A stretch of DNA of 64,000 nt from Phalacrocorax aristotelis (taxonomy: Eukaryota; Chordata; Aves; Suliformes; Phalacrocoracidae): assembly GCF_949628215.1 (NCBI RefSeq), contig NC_134282.1:10166223-10230222 (forward strand), in the 5' to 3' direction. Every line of letters begins with the position of its first letter. Position 1 is the first letter of the stretch. Position numbers and translations under genes: made by a program. Under the pieces are notes generated by a model, which worked only from the letters and a program-made list of their open reading frames with translations, was not told where the DNA came from and ran no database searches. Below are positions 42,101-53,400 of the stretch, piece after piece.

Positions 42101-44082
42101 CACTTTCAGTGCTCAGTGTTCACCTCCAGCATTTTGTTCCATAATTCTTTTCCTCTTTCTCCCCCCACAACAGAATGGGAAGTCGAATCCATGTCTACCC
42201 CAATGGATCCTTGGTTATCGAGGCGGTCACTGAAAAGGATGCCGGTGACTATTTGTGTGTCGCAAGAAACAAAATCGGAGATGATCTGATACTGATGAAA
42301 GTCAGCATCACAATGAAACCAGCCAAGATTGACCAGAAACAGTATTTCAAGAAACTGGTGCCTTACGGAAAAGATTTCAAAGTGGACTGCAAGGCCTCTG
42401 GGTCACCCGCACCAGAAATATCCTGGAGTTTGCCAGATGGGACAGTGATCAACAACGCGATGCTGGCAGATGACAGTGGGCGCAGGTCTCGCAGATATGT
42501 CCTCTTTGACAATGGAACTCTGTATCTCAACAAAGTTGGCGTAACAGAAGGTGGGGATTATACCTGCTACGCTCAAAACACCCTGGGAAGAGATGAAATG
42601 AAGATACGCATCACGGTCATCATAGCGGCCCCTCAGATAAAGCATAACTACAAGACATACATTACAGCGAAAGCTGGAGATACGGCATTACTGGACTGTG
42701 AAGCTGCTGGAGAACCAAAGCCAAAAATATTCTGGTTACTACCTTCCAGTGACATGATCTCCTCGTCAACAGCCAGGCACTTCCTGCACGTCAACGGTTC
42801 TCTATCAGTCAGTCAAGTCAAACTGTTAGATGCCGGGGAGTATATGTGTGTTGCTCGTAATCCGGGAGGGGATGATACAAAATTGTATAAACTGGATGTT
42901 GTTGCTAAACCACCTGTCATAAATGGTTTATACGTGAACAAAACCATCATGAAAGTGACAGCAGTGAGGCATTCAAAGAAACAAATTGACTGTAGGGCAG
43001 AAGGGACGCCTCCCCCTCAGATTATGTGGATCATGCCCGATAATATTTTCCTAACAGCTCCATATTATGGGAGCAGGATTGTAGTACACAAAAATGGGAC
43101 ACTTGAGATTCGGAACTTAAGGCCTTCTGACACAGCAGATTTTATCTGTGTGGCACGTAATGATGGCGGAGAGAGCATGTTGGTCGTGCAGCTGGAGGTA
43201 TTAGAAATGCTGAGGCGACCGATGTTTAAAAACCCATTCAATGAAAAAATAATAGCAAAACCTGGAACGCCTACCACATTGAACTGTTCTGTGGATGGAA
43301 ACCCTCCACCAGACATAAGCTGGATGTTGCCTAATGGCACGTGGTTTTCCAGCGGCATCAGGACTTCCCAGTTTCTCACGGGAAGCAATGGTACCCTTAT
43401 GGTCTATAATCCCGATAGAGACAAAGCAGGAAAGTATCGCTGCGCTGCCAGGAATAAAGTTGGCTACATTGAGAAGCTGATCATCTTGGAGGTTGGCCAG
43501 AAGCCCAGCATTCTCACTCACCCAGCGGGGCCCGTGAAGGGCGTCAGCGGGGAGTCCCTCTCGCTTCACTGCCTGTCTGATGGGAATCCCAAACCAAACA
43601 CGGCGTGGACGCTGCCGGGTGGCTACGTGCTGGATCGGCCACAGATCACCAGGAAGCACACACTGCTGGAGAACGGTACTTTGGTTATACGAGAAGCCAC
43701 CATTCACGACAGAGGAAATTACGTGTGCAAGGCCCACAATAATGCCGGAGATTCCTCCATAACTGTTCCTGTCGTTATTGTAGCCTATCCCCCCAGGATC
43801 ACGAACAGACCGCCGCAGACCATACACACGATGCCTGGTGCAGCCATTCAGCTCCACTGCATAGCACTGGGGATACCAAAACCAGAAATTACCTGGGAAT
43901 TACCTGACCACTCAGTACTCTCCACAGGTCACCAAGGCCGAGCATCCGGGAGCGAACTGCTTCGTCCCCACGGGACATTAGTCATCCAGAACCCCCGACC
44001 CTCAGATTCTGGTGCGTACAAGTGCACGGCGAAGAACCATCTTGGCAGTGATTTCACAGTAACATACGTTCACGTCATTTGA
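29959..44082 (+). CDS. IGSF10: IGSF10, immunoglobulin superfamily member 10 (secreted LRR/Ig matrix protein), complete coding region in six exons
   Basis: The coding exons are 29959-30152, 32109-32238, 34125-34515, 35252-39676, 40301-41201 and 42174-44082. All junctions are GT..AG and join in frame to give about 2649 residues; I recall human IGSF10 as about 2620. Domain order is: signal peptide (1-28), LRR N-cap with C29, C33, C35 and C43, leucine-rich repeats, LRR C-cap, Ig domains at about 478-565 and 575-660, a Ser/Thr-rich linker (about 661-1675), then ten Ig domains to the end. There is no membrane segment after the signal peptide, so secretion to the matrix is expected. The family has been linked to osteoprogenitor cells and GnRH-neuron migration. 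The start fits because A is at -3 and it gives a signal peptide followed directly by the N-cap cysteines. MXRA5 is the closest relative, but the LRR, C-terminal Ig and last-residue sequence match IGSF10, and MED12L lies next door. No frameshift or stop interrupts it. Confidence 0.96.
30153..32108 (+). other. IGSF10: IGSF10 intron 1 (after the first coding exon)
   Basis: A 1.96-kb intron with GTATGT donor and TGTTACAG acceptor. It holds the (GTTT)n repeat. No nested gene or transposon was recognised. Confidence 0.85.
32027..32046. repeat. (GTTT)n microsatellite in IGSF10 intron 1
   Basis: About five GTTT units, near the 3' end of the intron and about 60 bases before the exon 2 acceptor. Confidence 0.85.
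32109..32238 (+). CDS. IGSF10: IGSF10 coding exon 2: leucine-rich repeats
   Basis: The acceptor tgttacag ends at 32108 and the donor GTAAGA starts at 32239. The exon opens with the last base of Gly65, continues YNSLLKL, and encodes about 44 residues of LRR with the L..L.L.. spacing (LEKLELLMLHSNEI). It ends in phase 0. It is too short to stand out as an ORF and was placed from the splice sites and frame. Confidence 0.92.
32239..34124 (+). other. IGSF10: IGSF10 intron 2
   Basis: A 1.89-kb AT-rich intron with no recognisable nested feature. Confidence 0.85.
34125..34515 (+). CDS. IGSF10: IGSF10 coding exon 3: leucine-rich repeats and start of LRR C-cap
   Basis: The acceptor atcaacag ends at 34124 and the donor AG|GTGAGC starts at 34516. 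It encodes residues 109-238 with repeated LxxLxLxxN units (for example LVRLHMDHNKI and LRLVHLEGNLL). It ends in the WSCDC motif of the LRR C-terminal cap. The last base starts an Asp codon finished by the next exon. Read-through of the donor would stop at 34577. Confidence 0.95.
34516..35251 (+). other. IGSF10: IGSF10 intron 3
   Basis: A 0.74-kb intron with donor GTGAGC and acceptor CCCTTCAG. Nothing else was seen. Confidence 0.88.
35252..39676 (+). CDS. IGSF10: IGSF10 coding exon 4: giant 4.4-kb exon with LRR C-cap end, two Ig domains and Ser/Thr-rich linker
   Basis: This single exon of 4425 bases encodes residues 239-1713. It opens with DVIKC, completing the LRR C-cap, followed by a conserved region. 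Ig domain 1 has its cysteines at about C494 and C548, with a W between them. Ig domain 2 has C592 and C642. From about residue 661 to 1675 the protein is rich in Ser, Thr, Pro and Ala, with many NxS/T sites and several basic clusters (RRFRGHRR near 742-749, GRRRKISGRRRIVR at 1039-1052, GRKRGQRNKK further on). It ends inside Ig domain 3 after the first cysteine (about C1696). The donor GTAAGC starts at 39677. The linker is the least conserved part in my recollection of the human protein. Confidence 0.96.
39677..40300 (+). other. IGSF10: IGSF10 intron 4
   Basis: A 0.62-kb intron. If retained, the frame runs 50 bases on to a stop ending at 39726, cutting the protein within Ig domain 3. Confidence 0.88.
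40301..41201 (+). CDS. IGSF10: IGSF10 coding exon 5: rest of Ig domain 3, Ig 4 and 5, first half of Ig 6
   Basis: The acceptor cttccgtag ends at 40300. The first two bases complete a Gly codon (G|GG), then TNAPESRDD follows. Each Ig unit shows the F/YxCxAxN signature (YLCTAAN, YTCMAKN, YECIATS) and a W in strand C. The exon ends within the fourth C-terminal Ig domain at AG|GTAGGA (GT at 41202), splitting an Arg codon. It is more GC-rich at its 5' end (40310-40570) than the rest of the gene. Confidence 0.95.
41202..42173 (+). other. IGSF10: IGSF10 intron 5
   Basis: A 0.97-kb intron with a GC-richer middle (41560-42040) that gives spurious ORFs. It ends in a strong C-rich pyrimidine tract before the acceptor. 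Confidence 0.88.
42174..44082 (+). CDS. IGSF10: IGSF10 last coding exon: Ig domains 6 (second half) to 12 and stop
   Basis: The acceptor cccccacaacag ends at 42173. The first base completes the split Arg codon, then MGSRIHVYPNGS continues the Ig domain. Six more complete I-set type Ig repeats follow, each starting with a PPxI or similar link (KPAKI, AAPQI, KPPVI, RRPMF, QKPSI, YPPRI). They carry the YxCxAxN signature, and NGTL recurs as an N-glycosylation sequon. The stop TGA is at 44080-44082, directly after the last Ig strand, so there is no tail, membrane anchor or GPI signal. Confidence 0.96.
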
Positions 44083-44590
44083 AGAAAGAAGCGCAGCATG
44101 AGCGATTGCTATTGAAGTCTGCAGCTGGACTGAGTTCATTCTTGGAATTAGTTTTATATAAGGCAGCCACAGGCATCGAAGTGCCTAAATACATTTACAG
44201 TATTCAGTCTGCAATGACCGTGCAAAAAAGGAGAGGAAAGGCTTGGGGGAAAATTAGATCTGGCATTATTATCTAGCATTGGTTCTTTCAGTGGTTAGGC
44301 AGACTTAAAATAAACTTAAGGCACTTTTGCTCTGCCAGGAAACATTGAATATCAAATAAAATTACTTTCTGAAAGTGTACCTAGAGATCTTCAGTAAAGG
44401 ACAGACTTCTTCATATTTTCATAGTTTAATATTGTCCACCTTGTATGACTGTCATCAGCATGGATCACAGAAACCAAGAGTATCTGAGAACCAAAGAGCA
44501 GATTTTATTGTGATGCGGATTACCTTCTTAATATGTTTGAATATTTAGTATGTTTTTTAATAAATGTTTGATGGTGAAACAAGTAGTGAA
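44083..44590 (+). other. IGSF10: IGSF10 3' UTR with three candidate poly(A) signals
   Basis: AATAAA hexamers lie at 44309-44314, 44355-44360 and 44559-44564 after the stop. The last is followed by a T/G-rich stretch and is taken as the likely main end, giving a UTR of about 0.5 kb. The UTR end is an estimate. Confidence 0.6.
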
Positions 44591-46720
44591 GCATTTCTAA
44601 TAATACAGCTCTGTTCCACAGAGCCTTTTTTTCAGAATTTTGCCATGAAACGTACAGAACAACTTTGTTCTGATTTTTAAACAAGAGAGTAAGCCCTGTT
44701 TAGTGCTGCTTAGAAAAAGTGTATGGCCCACTTGTATAAACACTCTAGCTTGGTATCATTTTCCCATTGTTTTCCTATTGTCACCAAAGCATTTTTAAAA
44801 TATTTCTCACTATAAAACAATTGCATCAAGTTACATATAAATTTACAATTCTGATTGCTTAAGTCAGAATCATTAAGTCAGAGTCATTCTCAGAGCAACC
44901 TTCTGTATGTGAGGGAAAAATGCCTTCATAATGGTAGGAAATTGTTACCTACACATTTTACACTAACAAATCACAGACTGGACTGGTCAAATAAATCTTT
45001 AAAAGATTAAGCCAGTAACTAAAGCTCAGAGTTTCTTATTTTCTTCTGAACAGAGAGGTTAATATCAGGACAGAGGGGCAAAAATACATGCAATGCAGCC
45101 TTTCCCCTTAAATTTGCAAATGCAGGACACATGCATAGCATGGAAGAAACTGCGCTGTCCCTAGAGTCCTGGCACTGCCTCATCCTGCTGGAGCGGACCA
45201 GAGACTGCAGGGCTGAAGCCAGGGCTGTTGGAAGAGAGCGGTCTCTTCATCCATTGCAGAAAGTCTGATGGATGTAAGACGCGTTCAGCATAACCATCCT
45301 CTGCTTCATGAACAATTCCAGCTCTTTACATAATTTAAAATAGTAAGAAATCCAAGAGCAGTAACATGCCTCTTTTGGGGCTGTAAGCAATCACCTACAA
45401 GAAGGGCGCAATGACACCCCTCAGTGCTAACGCGACAGCAGCACCCGAATCACGTGCACCAACGTCTCTCGGCAGCAGCTGATCAGCGCACAGGCATCCA
45501 TCAGAGAAAGTATTCAAGTGCCAAGAGCTAAATGCAGATTCTACCTCATTTAACCACATCCCAATCAACCTGGGGAATTTTTTTTTTTTTTTTTTTTTAA
45601 GACTAGAACCTCAGCTTGGATTGGTTTTGTGCTGGTTTGATCATTTCCTGGCATCAACCACATACAGCCTGCTGCGTGTGCGTTCCCTCCTTCCACAGTG
45701 TTGATGGAGCCGTCGCCACAAAATGGTTGGATTACAGGAATCTCACTGGTTAATATCTGTAATAGCTTCAGCTACTACAAAGAACAATAATCTTAAGAAA
45801 AAGTGAACACAAATATTTTTTACATGAGTAGGACTTCCCTGACTATTGTAAAAGCTCTCTTCTTCTGTACTTTTCTACAGATTTCCGTGTAGTGAGTATT
45901 ATTTCATTGGCTGGCTGTACTGCCTCCCACAGTCCTCCGAAGCTTGTACGGTGAAGCAGTGCAGCCTTCCCCCCTCACCCCAGACCACCTGCCTACGATA
46001 CCATCTATAAACTCTCCATATGGTAAATTAAGCAAATTGAGTTAATACAAAACAGGGAAAAAATATTCCTATGTATATTTTAAATACCCTGCATGTTCCA
46101 CTTCCAAAATTAATGCATTAAAAAAAAAATCATATGGACTAGCTCCTAAATTACATAAAATAGTAATAAATTTATTCTGTTTTTTCAACTCTAATACGAG
46201 CAAAATTATGACATATTTGAACAGGTTTGAATAATTAAAAATTGTTTGTAGTAATTTTGATTTATAATTCACTTGTGGTTTGCACTCAGCTGATAGTACA
46301 GAACGTGTTACACCGCTGAAATTCACCCAGCAATCAAGACTCAAATCTGGAATTTGAAATATTTACCATCCAACACTGGTAGCAGACACAGGTAACACGA
46401 GTATCTCATTTAGGGTGACTTTGGCACAAAGAGCTGTCAGCTACGGCAGCGCTGAAACAGCAGAAAGGGCTTTGGTGGCTTTTCCACCCTCACTTTGTGA
46501 AAGCCGGTACGAGGTTTGGTACTGAAGGCATCAAGTGAGACACGGAGATTTGTTTCCTGTGAGGCTTTACCAGGACTTTGAGATTTCCCTGCGTGAGCAG
46601 AGCAAAACCTGGTTTTGACTGTTCGATCCTTGTTACTATGTCATGCACTCCTTTAGAATTGGTCACCAGTGAACTTTTTAATATAAAGACCAAATATGAA
46701 ACACTGCTACTTCTAGTAGG
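44591..46720. other. Convergent intergenic gap between IGSF10 and MED12L
   Basis: AT-rich DNA with no coding exon, holding the T21 run at 45578, a 14-base tandem duplication (taagtcagaatcat and a one-base variant) at 44860-44887, and alternative minus-strand poly(A) signals. Nothing else stands out. Confidence 0.7.
45578..45598. repeat. T21 homopolymer between the two convergent genes
   Basis: An uninterrupted run of 21 T on the plus strand (A on the minus strand). No retrocopy is visible beside it. It can act as an internal priming site in oligo-dT cDNA from minus-strand transcripts. Confidence 0.9.
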
Positions 46721-47425
46721 TTTATTAATGTTACATTGTGGCTTTTAATATAAACTTCAAGAAGTTCTAATACAAGCAATAAACCCACTTCAGCACCTTC
46801 TCACCACAATGAGAGCAAGAGAAAATTGGTACTTTAAACAAAGAGCTTTATAAAGTGCATATGAAAATTACAGTCAAATAAACACAATTTAAATTGATGC
46901 TTGTTCTACCAACAAAGAAAGAGGTGAATATTTTAATGAACAAATTAACTTTTATGCCAAAATCAGAAGTGCCTTTCAGTTCAGTAGTTTGGTCCAGTGC
47001 AGTTCTTTAACAAAAAAAAAAAAAAAAGAACAAAAAAAACCCCAACCCCCAAACCAAAAAACCCAGCAACAAACCCCCCCCCCCCAAACAAAAAAGTGTT
47101 TCCCACAAATAAATAAATTCCAGCATTCTTTGTCCTCTTTAAAAGTAACAGGACCTAAAAAGCACCAAATTCATAAAATCTGCAATAACATTCTTCAGAG
47201 GCCCACAAGTCCATACATTTAAATCTAGTTAAATGCAAAAAAATCCCCAAACCCAAAAAACCCACCTTGTTACATATTCACATCAACTGCAGCACAAAAA
47301 ATAATTATTGAAATAATAAGAGAAAAAAACTGAAGTTTGCTTTCTAGCAATAACTAGTGCATTGAATTTTGAATGTTCTGTTCTTCAGTGCAAACGTAAC
47401 ATGACGTCTCCCCTCCATCTCTGAT
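46721..47425 (-). other. MED12L: MED12L 3' UTR (minimum estimate) with poly(A) signal candidates
   Basis: After the stop the transcript runs leftwards. The first minus-strand AATAAA (TTTATT on the plus strand) is at 46726-46721, and further ones are at 46176-46171 and 44509-44504. The last would make the transcript overlap the IGSF10 3' UTR. The UTR contains an A/C-rich stretch on the plus strand (47012-47096), which is U- and G-rich in the transcript. The true end is not known. Confidence 0.5.
47012..47096. repeat. A/C-rich low-complexity tract with A16 and C12 runs
   Basis: The plus strand has a 16-base A run (47012-47027), C runs of 4, 5 and 3 (47040-47043, 47046-47050, 47062-47064) and a 12-base C run (47074-47085). 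It lies in the MED12L 3' UTR, where the transcript reads as G and U runs. Confidence 0.9.
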
Positions 47426-47478
47426 TTAGAAGTGTGATGGATGCCCGTACTGGTTCACTCCTTGTTGTGGCTGGTTAC
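47426..47478 (-). CDS. MED12L: MED12L last coding exon, 53 bases, ending GHPSHF-stop
   Basis: The acceptor gtcaaccag is before 47478. The exon completes Ser and encodes [16 protein letters not shown], then TAA at 47428-47426. The C-terminus is the one expected for MED12L, and distinguishes it from MED12. Confidence 0.93.
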
Positions 47479-50400
47479 CTGGTTGACAAAGCAAAGAGAC
47501 GTGTTTGTGCCTCATGACTGTACTCTACAGAAATACAGAAAAATACCTGTACTTCATGCAGCAGTAGCCAACAACAGTCACTACACTGCCTTATAAACCT
47601 AGCTAATGCAACTAAGAGGTGCTTATTTCATCGGGGGCTTTGCCTGCGGTAAGACTACAGAAGTGAGGGGAGAAAACGCAGCAAATTGTGACTGGGCCAC
47701 CAGCCCCGTGACTCGGGCTTCTCTGGAGACCAACAGAAATCTGTGGGGTGCACTAGCACCAGAATTTTGGTATTACATTGCTACTGGGATGAGTAACCAG
47801 CTGTCAGTAGGTAAATTACTTACGTGTATGTATGGCAGCATTTAAATAGGCAGAAGACCTCCAGAAAGATAATTCCACATTCAAATATATGTATATATTT
47901 ATGTACATCTGTGCACAGGCACACACTTACTAGAGAGCTGCTTCTGGAGCTGCCTGACCAGCGCTGCCGTCTGCTGTTGCTGCTGTGTCTGTTGTAAGCC
48001 TTGCCTTGGAAACTGCAAAAGAGACACGAAAGAAATACGCGCAGCGCAAGTGCCACGTCAGGTGACTGCAGAAGCGTTCAGCTTGCGCTGCCCCGTCGGG
48101 CGCTGACCGAGCAGGTGGAGGGGACAGCAGGAGGAGGCAGGCAGGCGTGCCTCCACAGCAGATCCTAACCGCGTTTTGAGAGCAGAGTAAGGACACGTGA
48201 AGCACACTTACAACTTACAGAACATTTGCTCTCTTTGCTCCCTGAAATCTCACACATTTCCAGTTGCGTTACAGGTATCGCATGTGTCCAGCCAGACACA
48301 AGGGACAGAGTCAGTCTCTGCCTTTTCTACCCCTGGAGAAGCCAGTATTCATCCTGCAAGTCACTCTGAGCGGCTTTACTGTCTGCATTGCTCAAAGACA
48401 AGGCAAATCAAAACTGCAAATCAAAATTAACAGCCTTGTTAGTATTTTAAAACACTTAATGTGTGGTTGAAGCACAAAGTCAAAAGAAGATTCTCAAAAA
48501 ATATTTTCCCCAGGGCAATGGCACTTCAGATAAAAAGGATGAGCACAAAGCGCTGCAGGCCTGTGGCAGGGTTGTAGCTGCACACGCAATTCTTGGCTCC
48601 AGTGGAACGGGAGGCAGACCAGTGCCCAGCCAGCTGGGCCATCTCCTCCACTGAGCAAAATAATCATCATTCTTGTCCTTGCCCTAAAAGCACACCGGAT
48701 CGAGGCAAGGCCCTTCCAGTCCATGGCATTAAGCACAACAGGATTAGACACAAAAAGCTTCCACAGAAATCTGCTGTTAATGAATTAAATCATGACTTCA
48801 ATCACTTTGAAAGCACCCTGCATGTAAATGCATTGACTTGCACAAATTTGCACCCTATTTATACTTGCATCAAAGCAGAATTTAGTCTTTAATTGGTTTA
48901 TCTGACAGCATGCATTATTCCCTACCTATCTGACCTATGAAGTCTATTTTCAAGTAAGGATGGGCAGGAGAACAAGCACCGCTTTGCTTTTCACACTTTT
49001 GGCTGCCATTCACAAGACAATCGTTCTCTGTTAACAACTTTAATTGATCATCTACCTGCATGTCAGAGTACTGAGCATACGGCACACCACACTACTGAAT
49101 TATGGCAGACAGACCTGACACAGGACGTCTGTGTGTGTACCGCTGGGACGGAAACCTCTGGAGCCAAAGGTCTGCGTATACAAGAAGCATTTATTTCTGT
49201 GGAAAATGCGTCACCCGTATGAAAGAAAACCGTCTGTGCACCAGCTATCTCAGACTCCCGAGGACAGAGAGCTGACGGCACAACTCCCTCATACTTACTT
49301 TCTCCTGGGAGGGAAATCGTGATGAGTGAGGTACTGCTATGCTAGCAAGCACAACCCCAAGCAAGCCTTCACCGTTTACTGTCTGTCTTATCCTCAGGGC
49401 CTCTAAGCTCTCGAGATCTGCTTCCTAAGTCCTGTAGTCTTCCTTCTCATTAAATTTGGTGAAAATGCATGTGCCTCTAATTAAGTGATTTTTTGTGCTG
49501 CTGCACAAGGATACACAATACACCTGACCAGTTTGAAAACCTGATGTGCTGAATAAAAATTGAGTTATTCAATACCATCATAACAACATATCATATGCAC
49601 TACAGAAAACACCCATGCTTTCAGTGAAGCCTTTTGCTTACTGAAGGGAGTTTCGATGTTTTACAAAACTTCAGCATCTTTTCCCTTTCTCAAACCAAAT
49701 CCTTCACTTAAAATACATTGTGTAATCTTCTGGCTAACAGTCCTTAGTAAATGCTGAGGTTAGTCCGAAGCATTAACCACACCAGGGTTTCTCGGGGACA
49801 TGAAACCAACATGCAGAAAGCTTTCTGCTGTGCTAAGTGCTGGAAGAGGAGCCTGCAGCCAGGTGGGTGCTCTGTCTCTGTGACAGCCTTTCACATGTGA
49901 TTTGTTCAAGACACACACACTTACAAGAAAAACTCAAAAATGGATGAAAATGATCCTTCAATAGCTATCAGATAAATACCTTTCATTCATCCTTACTCTT
50001 ACCCTTACAAGCCGGCTCCAAGCTTCTCTATCAAATCACGTTGATTAGTGCTTTTAAACTCAGAAGCTAGCGATTTCAGCATTACTGTATTTTCTCCATT
50101 TTTCTATAGCAAACTTCTAGTTTTCCTCAACTGCCTTAAATACATCTGAAAAAACTGCCCAAATACAGGAAACAAGCATAATGACATTGTAACTTCAGTG
50201 AAAGTGTCTATAAAAATCACTTTGTAGTGACAGTGACTTGGTAAAATCATATATTAAGCTATAAAAGGCTACAACTCAGCATAAAGGAATGCCTCAAAAA
50301 CAATTTTGTTTGTACAGTTGTCTTCCTGCAGCTCTGTTTTATGACTGACGATTTAATTTAAAAGGATATTCAAACAACACAACCCATTTTCCCCCAGCAC

Positions 50401-53400
50401 GTTAGCAGTACAACCTAAAAATCGAAGACCTGAAGTCACTAACAGCCACTTGTGACATGACTTAAGGCAGGGACTGGAGTCTGGTAGTGGTGGAGCTGCC
50501 AGCGTCCTAGGCTGATGCCAGAGGGAGCGGAAGGAGCGCGGACGCTCACACAAACACAGCACAAGCACAGCAAGCTGGAGAAATGCCAACCATCAGCGCC
50601 TCACGTTCCAAATGAACACTTTTCTTAGTGTTACAGCAAAGCCTAGCTCCACGAGTTGCCTCAATCATGTACATTATCACTTCAAAATATTACATTCATT
50701 ACAATAGGAATGTATATTACATTTCATTACAAAATATTACAAAGACAGAAAAATCCACCAATTTATATGCATCAGCAGCACCTACAGATTTCTAATCGAG
50801 TTTTTAAAGTTAGCAAGAGGTATTCATGACTACTATGATATATTAATTAGGATAACACTTATAAAAATGCATAGCAAAGCAAGCATAAACAGGAAAAATT
50901 CATTCCTGCAGCAGTAAGGTGTTGATTTACCTTAGCTTGCCGCTTTGGAACTACTAAATGGCATCTTTAGACCCCCAGAAAAAAAGATCCCTGACTTTCA
51001 GTGAGGCTTACAGCACTTGGTTCTATATCAGATTTTCAAAATAGTAATTTATTTATGCTGCAGATGGAGTAAGGCTGAGGATGACTTTAAAGCATCTCAT
51101 TTTTCCCCCTCTGACTTCACATAAAGAGATTTAAGGCAGTTAGTCTGGGCAGTCTTATTTTACTGGTGATGGAAAAGAGATGTGGAGAATTATCTAAGCA
51201 CCGGTACCTATTTCGTAACTGTATCTCCCAGTAATTCTCAGAAGAACTGCGACCGGTGGTTATCTGTATTGTTTGGGATATTAACCATTAGTTTTAAATC
51301 AACACTGCTAAGTGTCATTTCAAAAAGATATGTTGAAATGGAGCATTTGAACTTTGTGTCATCATTGGCCCAGCTTTGGCAATGAACCACGGAAGTGCAG
51401 GAGGCAGCGCGTACTCCAGTCCTAGAAGGAACATCTCTGAACAGCAAATTCAAACGTGGTGCTGCAGAGGCGCTGGGGGCTGAGCAGGGAAGCGCACGAA
51501 CCCTCCTTGCCAGGGCCTGTGTTCAAAGCTGCGCTTGCCTCCCCATCAGAGGTCAGCAGGCAAGGTCGCCCCCAGGGACACCTCAGTGCGTGCCTAACAC
51601 ACCTCTTGCCACGTTTTGGCAAGATGGACACATTTACGCGGTCTTCTGTGGACAGATGCAATCTTCCTCTTCCCACGGTCGGAGCCAGCCAGGAGCTCCA
51701 TCACTAGCAGGCTGTTAAGCCGCAGCTAATACACTCTGTTATCACAGCCACAGCTCGGGGCCAGCTCAGCGTGCGGGCAAAATGAACCTGACACTGCCAG
51801 CACCGGGCACACACCCCCATGGCATTCGGAGTGGTGGAGGTATGGCACGGCAGGCACCACGGAGCCAGCACCAGCAAGTGGTGAGACAGGGAAGCTCACA
51901 CAAACCCCCTCCCCAGACTGACCCGCACGCATCTCCATAAGTGACAAAACCCACCCTGTCACTACCTTCACACCTGCCCGAAATATGCGACAGTCACCTC
52001 TGCTTACCAAAGGCTGCTGCGGTTGCACGGGCTGGAGACCAAGCACCTGCTGCTGCCCCTGCTGCTGTCCCTGCTGCTGCTGCTGCAACTGAAAGAAGAC
52101 GGCATTGAAACAAGGGACACGATACGCACAATGCCTCAAGGAATGACTATGAGCCAAGCAATATGGCTTCTCATGACTGACGGCCACCATAGGATCTGGG
52201 CTCACTTACAGCACTGGTTACTGAAAGCCCCATGTGGGAGATAAGCCTCACAAATCTCCACTTCCACTGTCAGCCACACCAAGGCTGACGAGAAGCATTG
52301 TTACTAGATAAAAAAATACTCAAAAGCTGGTATATTTAGTTTACTACAACATCAAAATATTTATATAAAATACATTATCATTCTACAGGAACTGACACAG
52401 ATAGCTATTGCATTAAAATGAAAATGAGGAGATAATTCCAACCATCAAAGGGCCACGGGAAGGATTTTTAACGTAATTTACTTCCCCTGTGCCAAGCCCC
52501 ACATATTTAGCTGTCAAACTGATACTTACCTCCAAATTAAAAATATATAATCAAATCAGAATATAGGAAATAGGAAACAGGAAGCAAGCCCTTTGATTTA
52601 ATTCTGGTATACATTATAAGGCCAGACACAGGAGAGCACAATCAGTGCTTTTGTCTCAGCACGTTCAGCTAGGCCGTTCTCAACTTTACCTTCTCCAGAG
52701 GCATTCTGCAATCTTGAAAAATGAAAGTACTGAATTTTACACATATGTCCAGAGTTCTTTTGGAAATCCCAAATGTAAACAATGGATTATTGCGCTTGAG
52801 CAAAAGCAGTTCAGGTTAACAGCATCAGGCTCTGCTGTTTTAGACTTGAACACACATGCAAGTGAGTGCATAATGCCATCACCTGACACAGTGATGTTTA
52901 CACTCCCTTCCTGCACTGAAATATCCCTGGCCTCTAGTGCAGCTGAGTCCCTCACCTGGAAGAGTCTCTGCTGCCGCATCTGCTGCTGTCTCTGTCTCAT
53001 TGGCTCCGGAGGCAGCTGTACTGAGCCCAGGGTCGGATGAGGGCCTGCGGTCGATGCACTGTCCAGTCCCCCTCCCACCAGTGAATTTGGCTGCAAAGGC
53101 TGATGGCTCAACCTGATCAGGGAATAAAAATAACAGATTATACTTCATTTATAGACAGAGCACAAGTTAGTCTAGGGATACCCAACTATAAGCTGAGACA
53201 TTAGACTTCCACAGATTTAAAAGATGTTATGTTTTACAGGAAGAATATATTTCCAAATATGAATGCTTTGGAAAATGTTCTGTAACACAAGTCTTACCAT
53301 ACTATTGCCCAGTAGCTGATATAGGTAATAACACACTCCTCTAAACAAGGAGTGCAGATCCGACCATTCAATTCTTGCTGTATTAAAACCAGAGTGATGA

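Noticed and set aside
41471-42233. Open frames of 132 and 162 codons on the plus strand
   Set aside because: They lie mostly inside IGSF10 intron 5, between a clear donor at 41202 and a clear acceptor ending at 42173, and the Ig domain reads through only when the intron is removed.
29959-44082. MXRA5 as identity of the LRR/Ig gene
   Set aside because: The architecture is similar, but the detailed LRR and Ig sequence, the C-terminus and the MED12L neighbour fit IGSF10.
45578-45598. T21 run as the tail of a processed retrogene
   Set aside because: No coding or transcript-like sequence lies beside it and no flanking direct repeat was seen.
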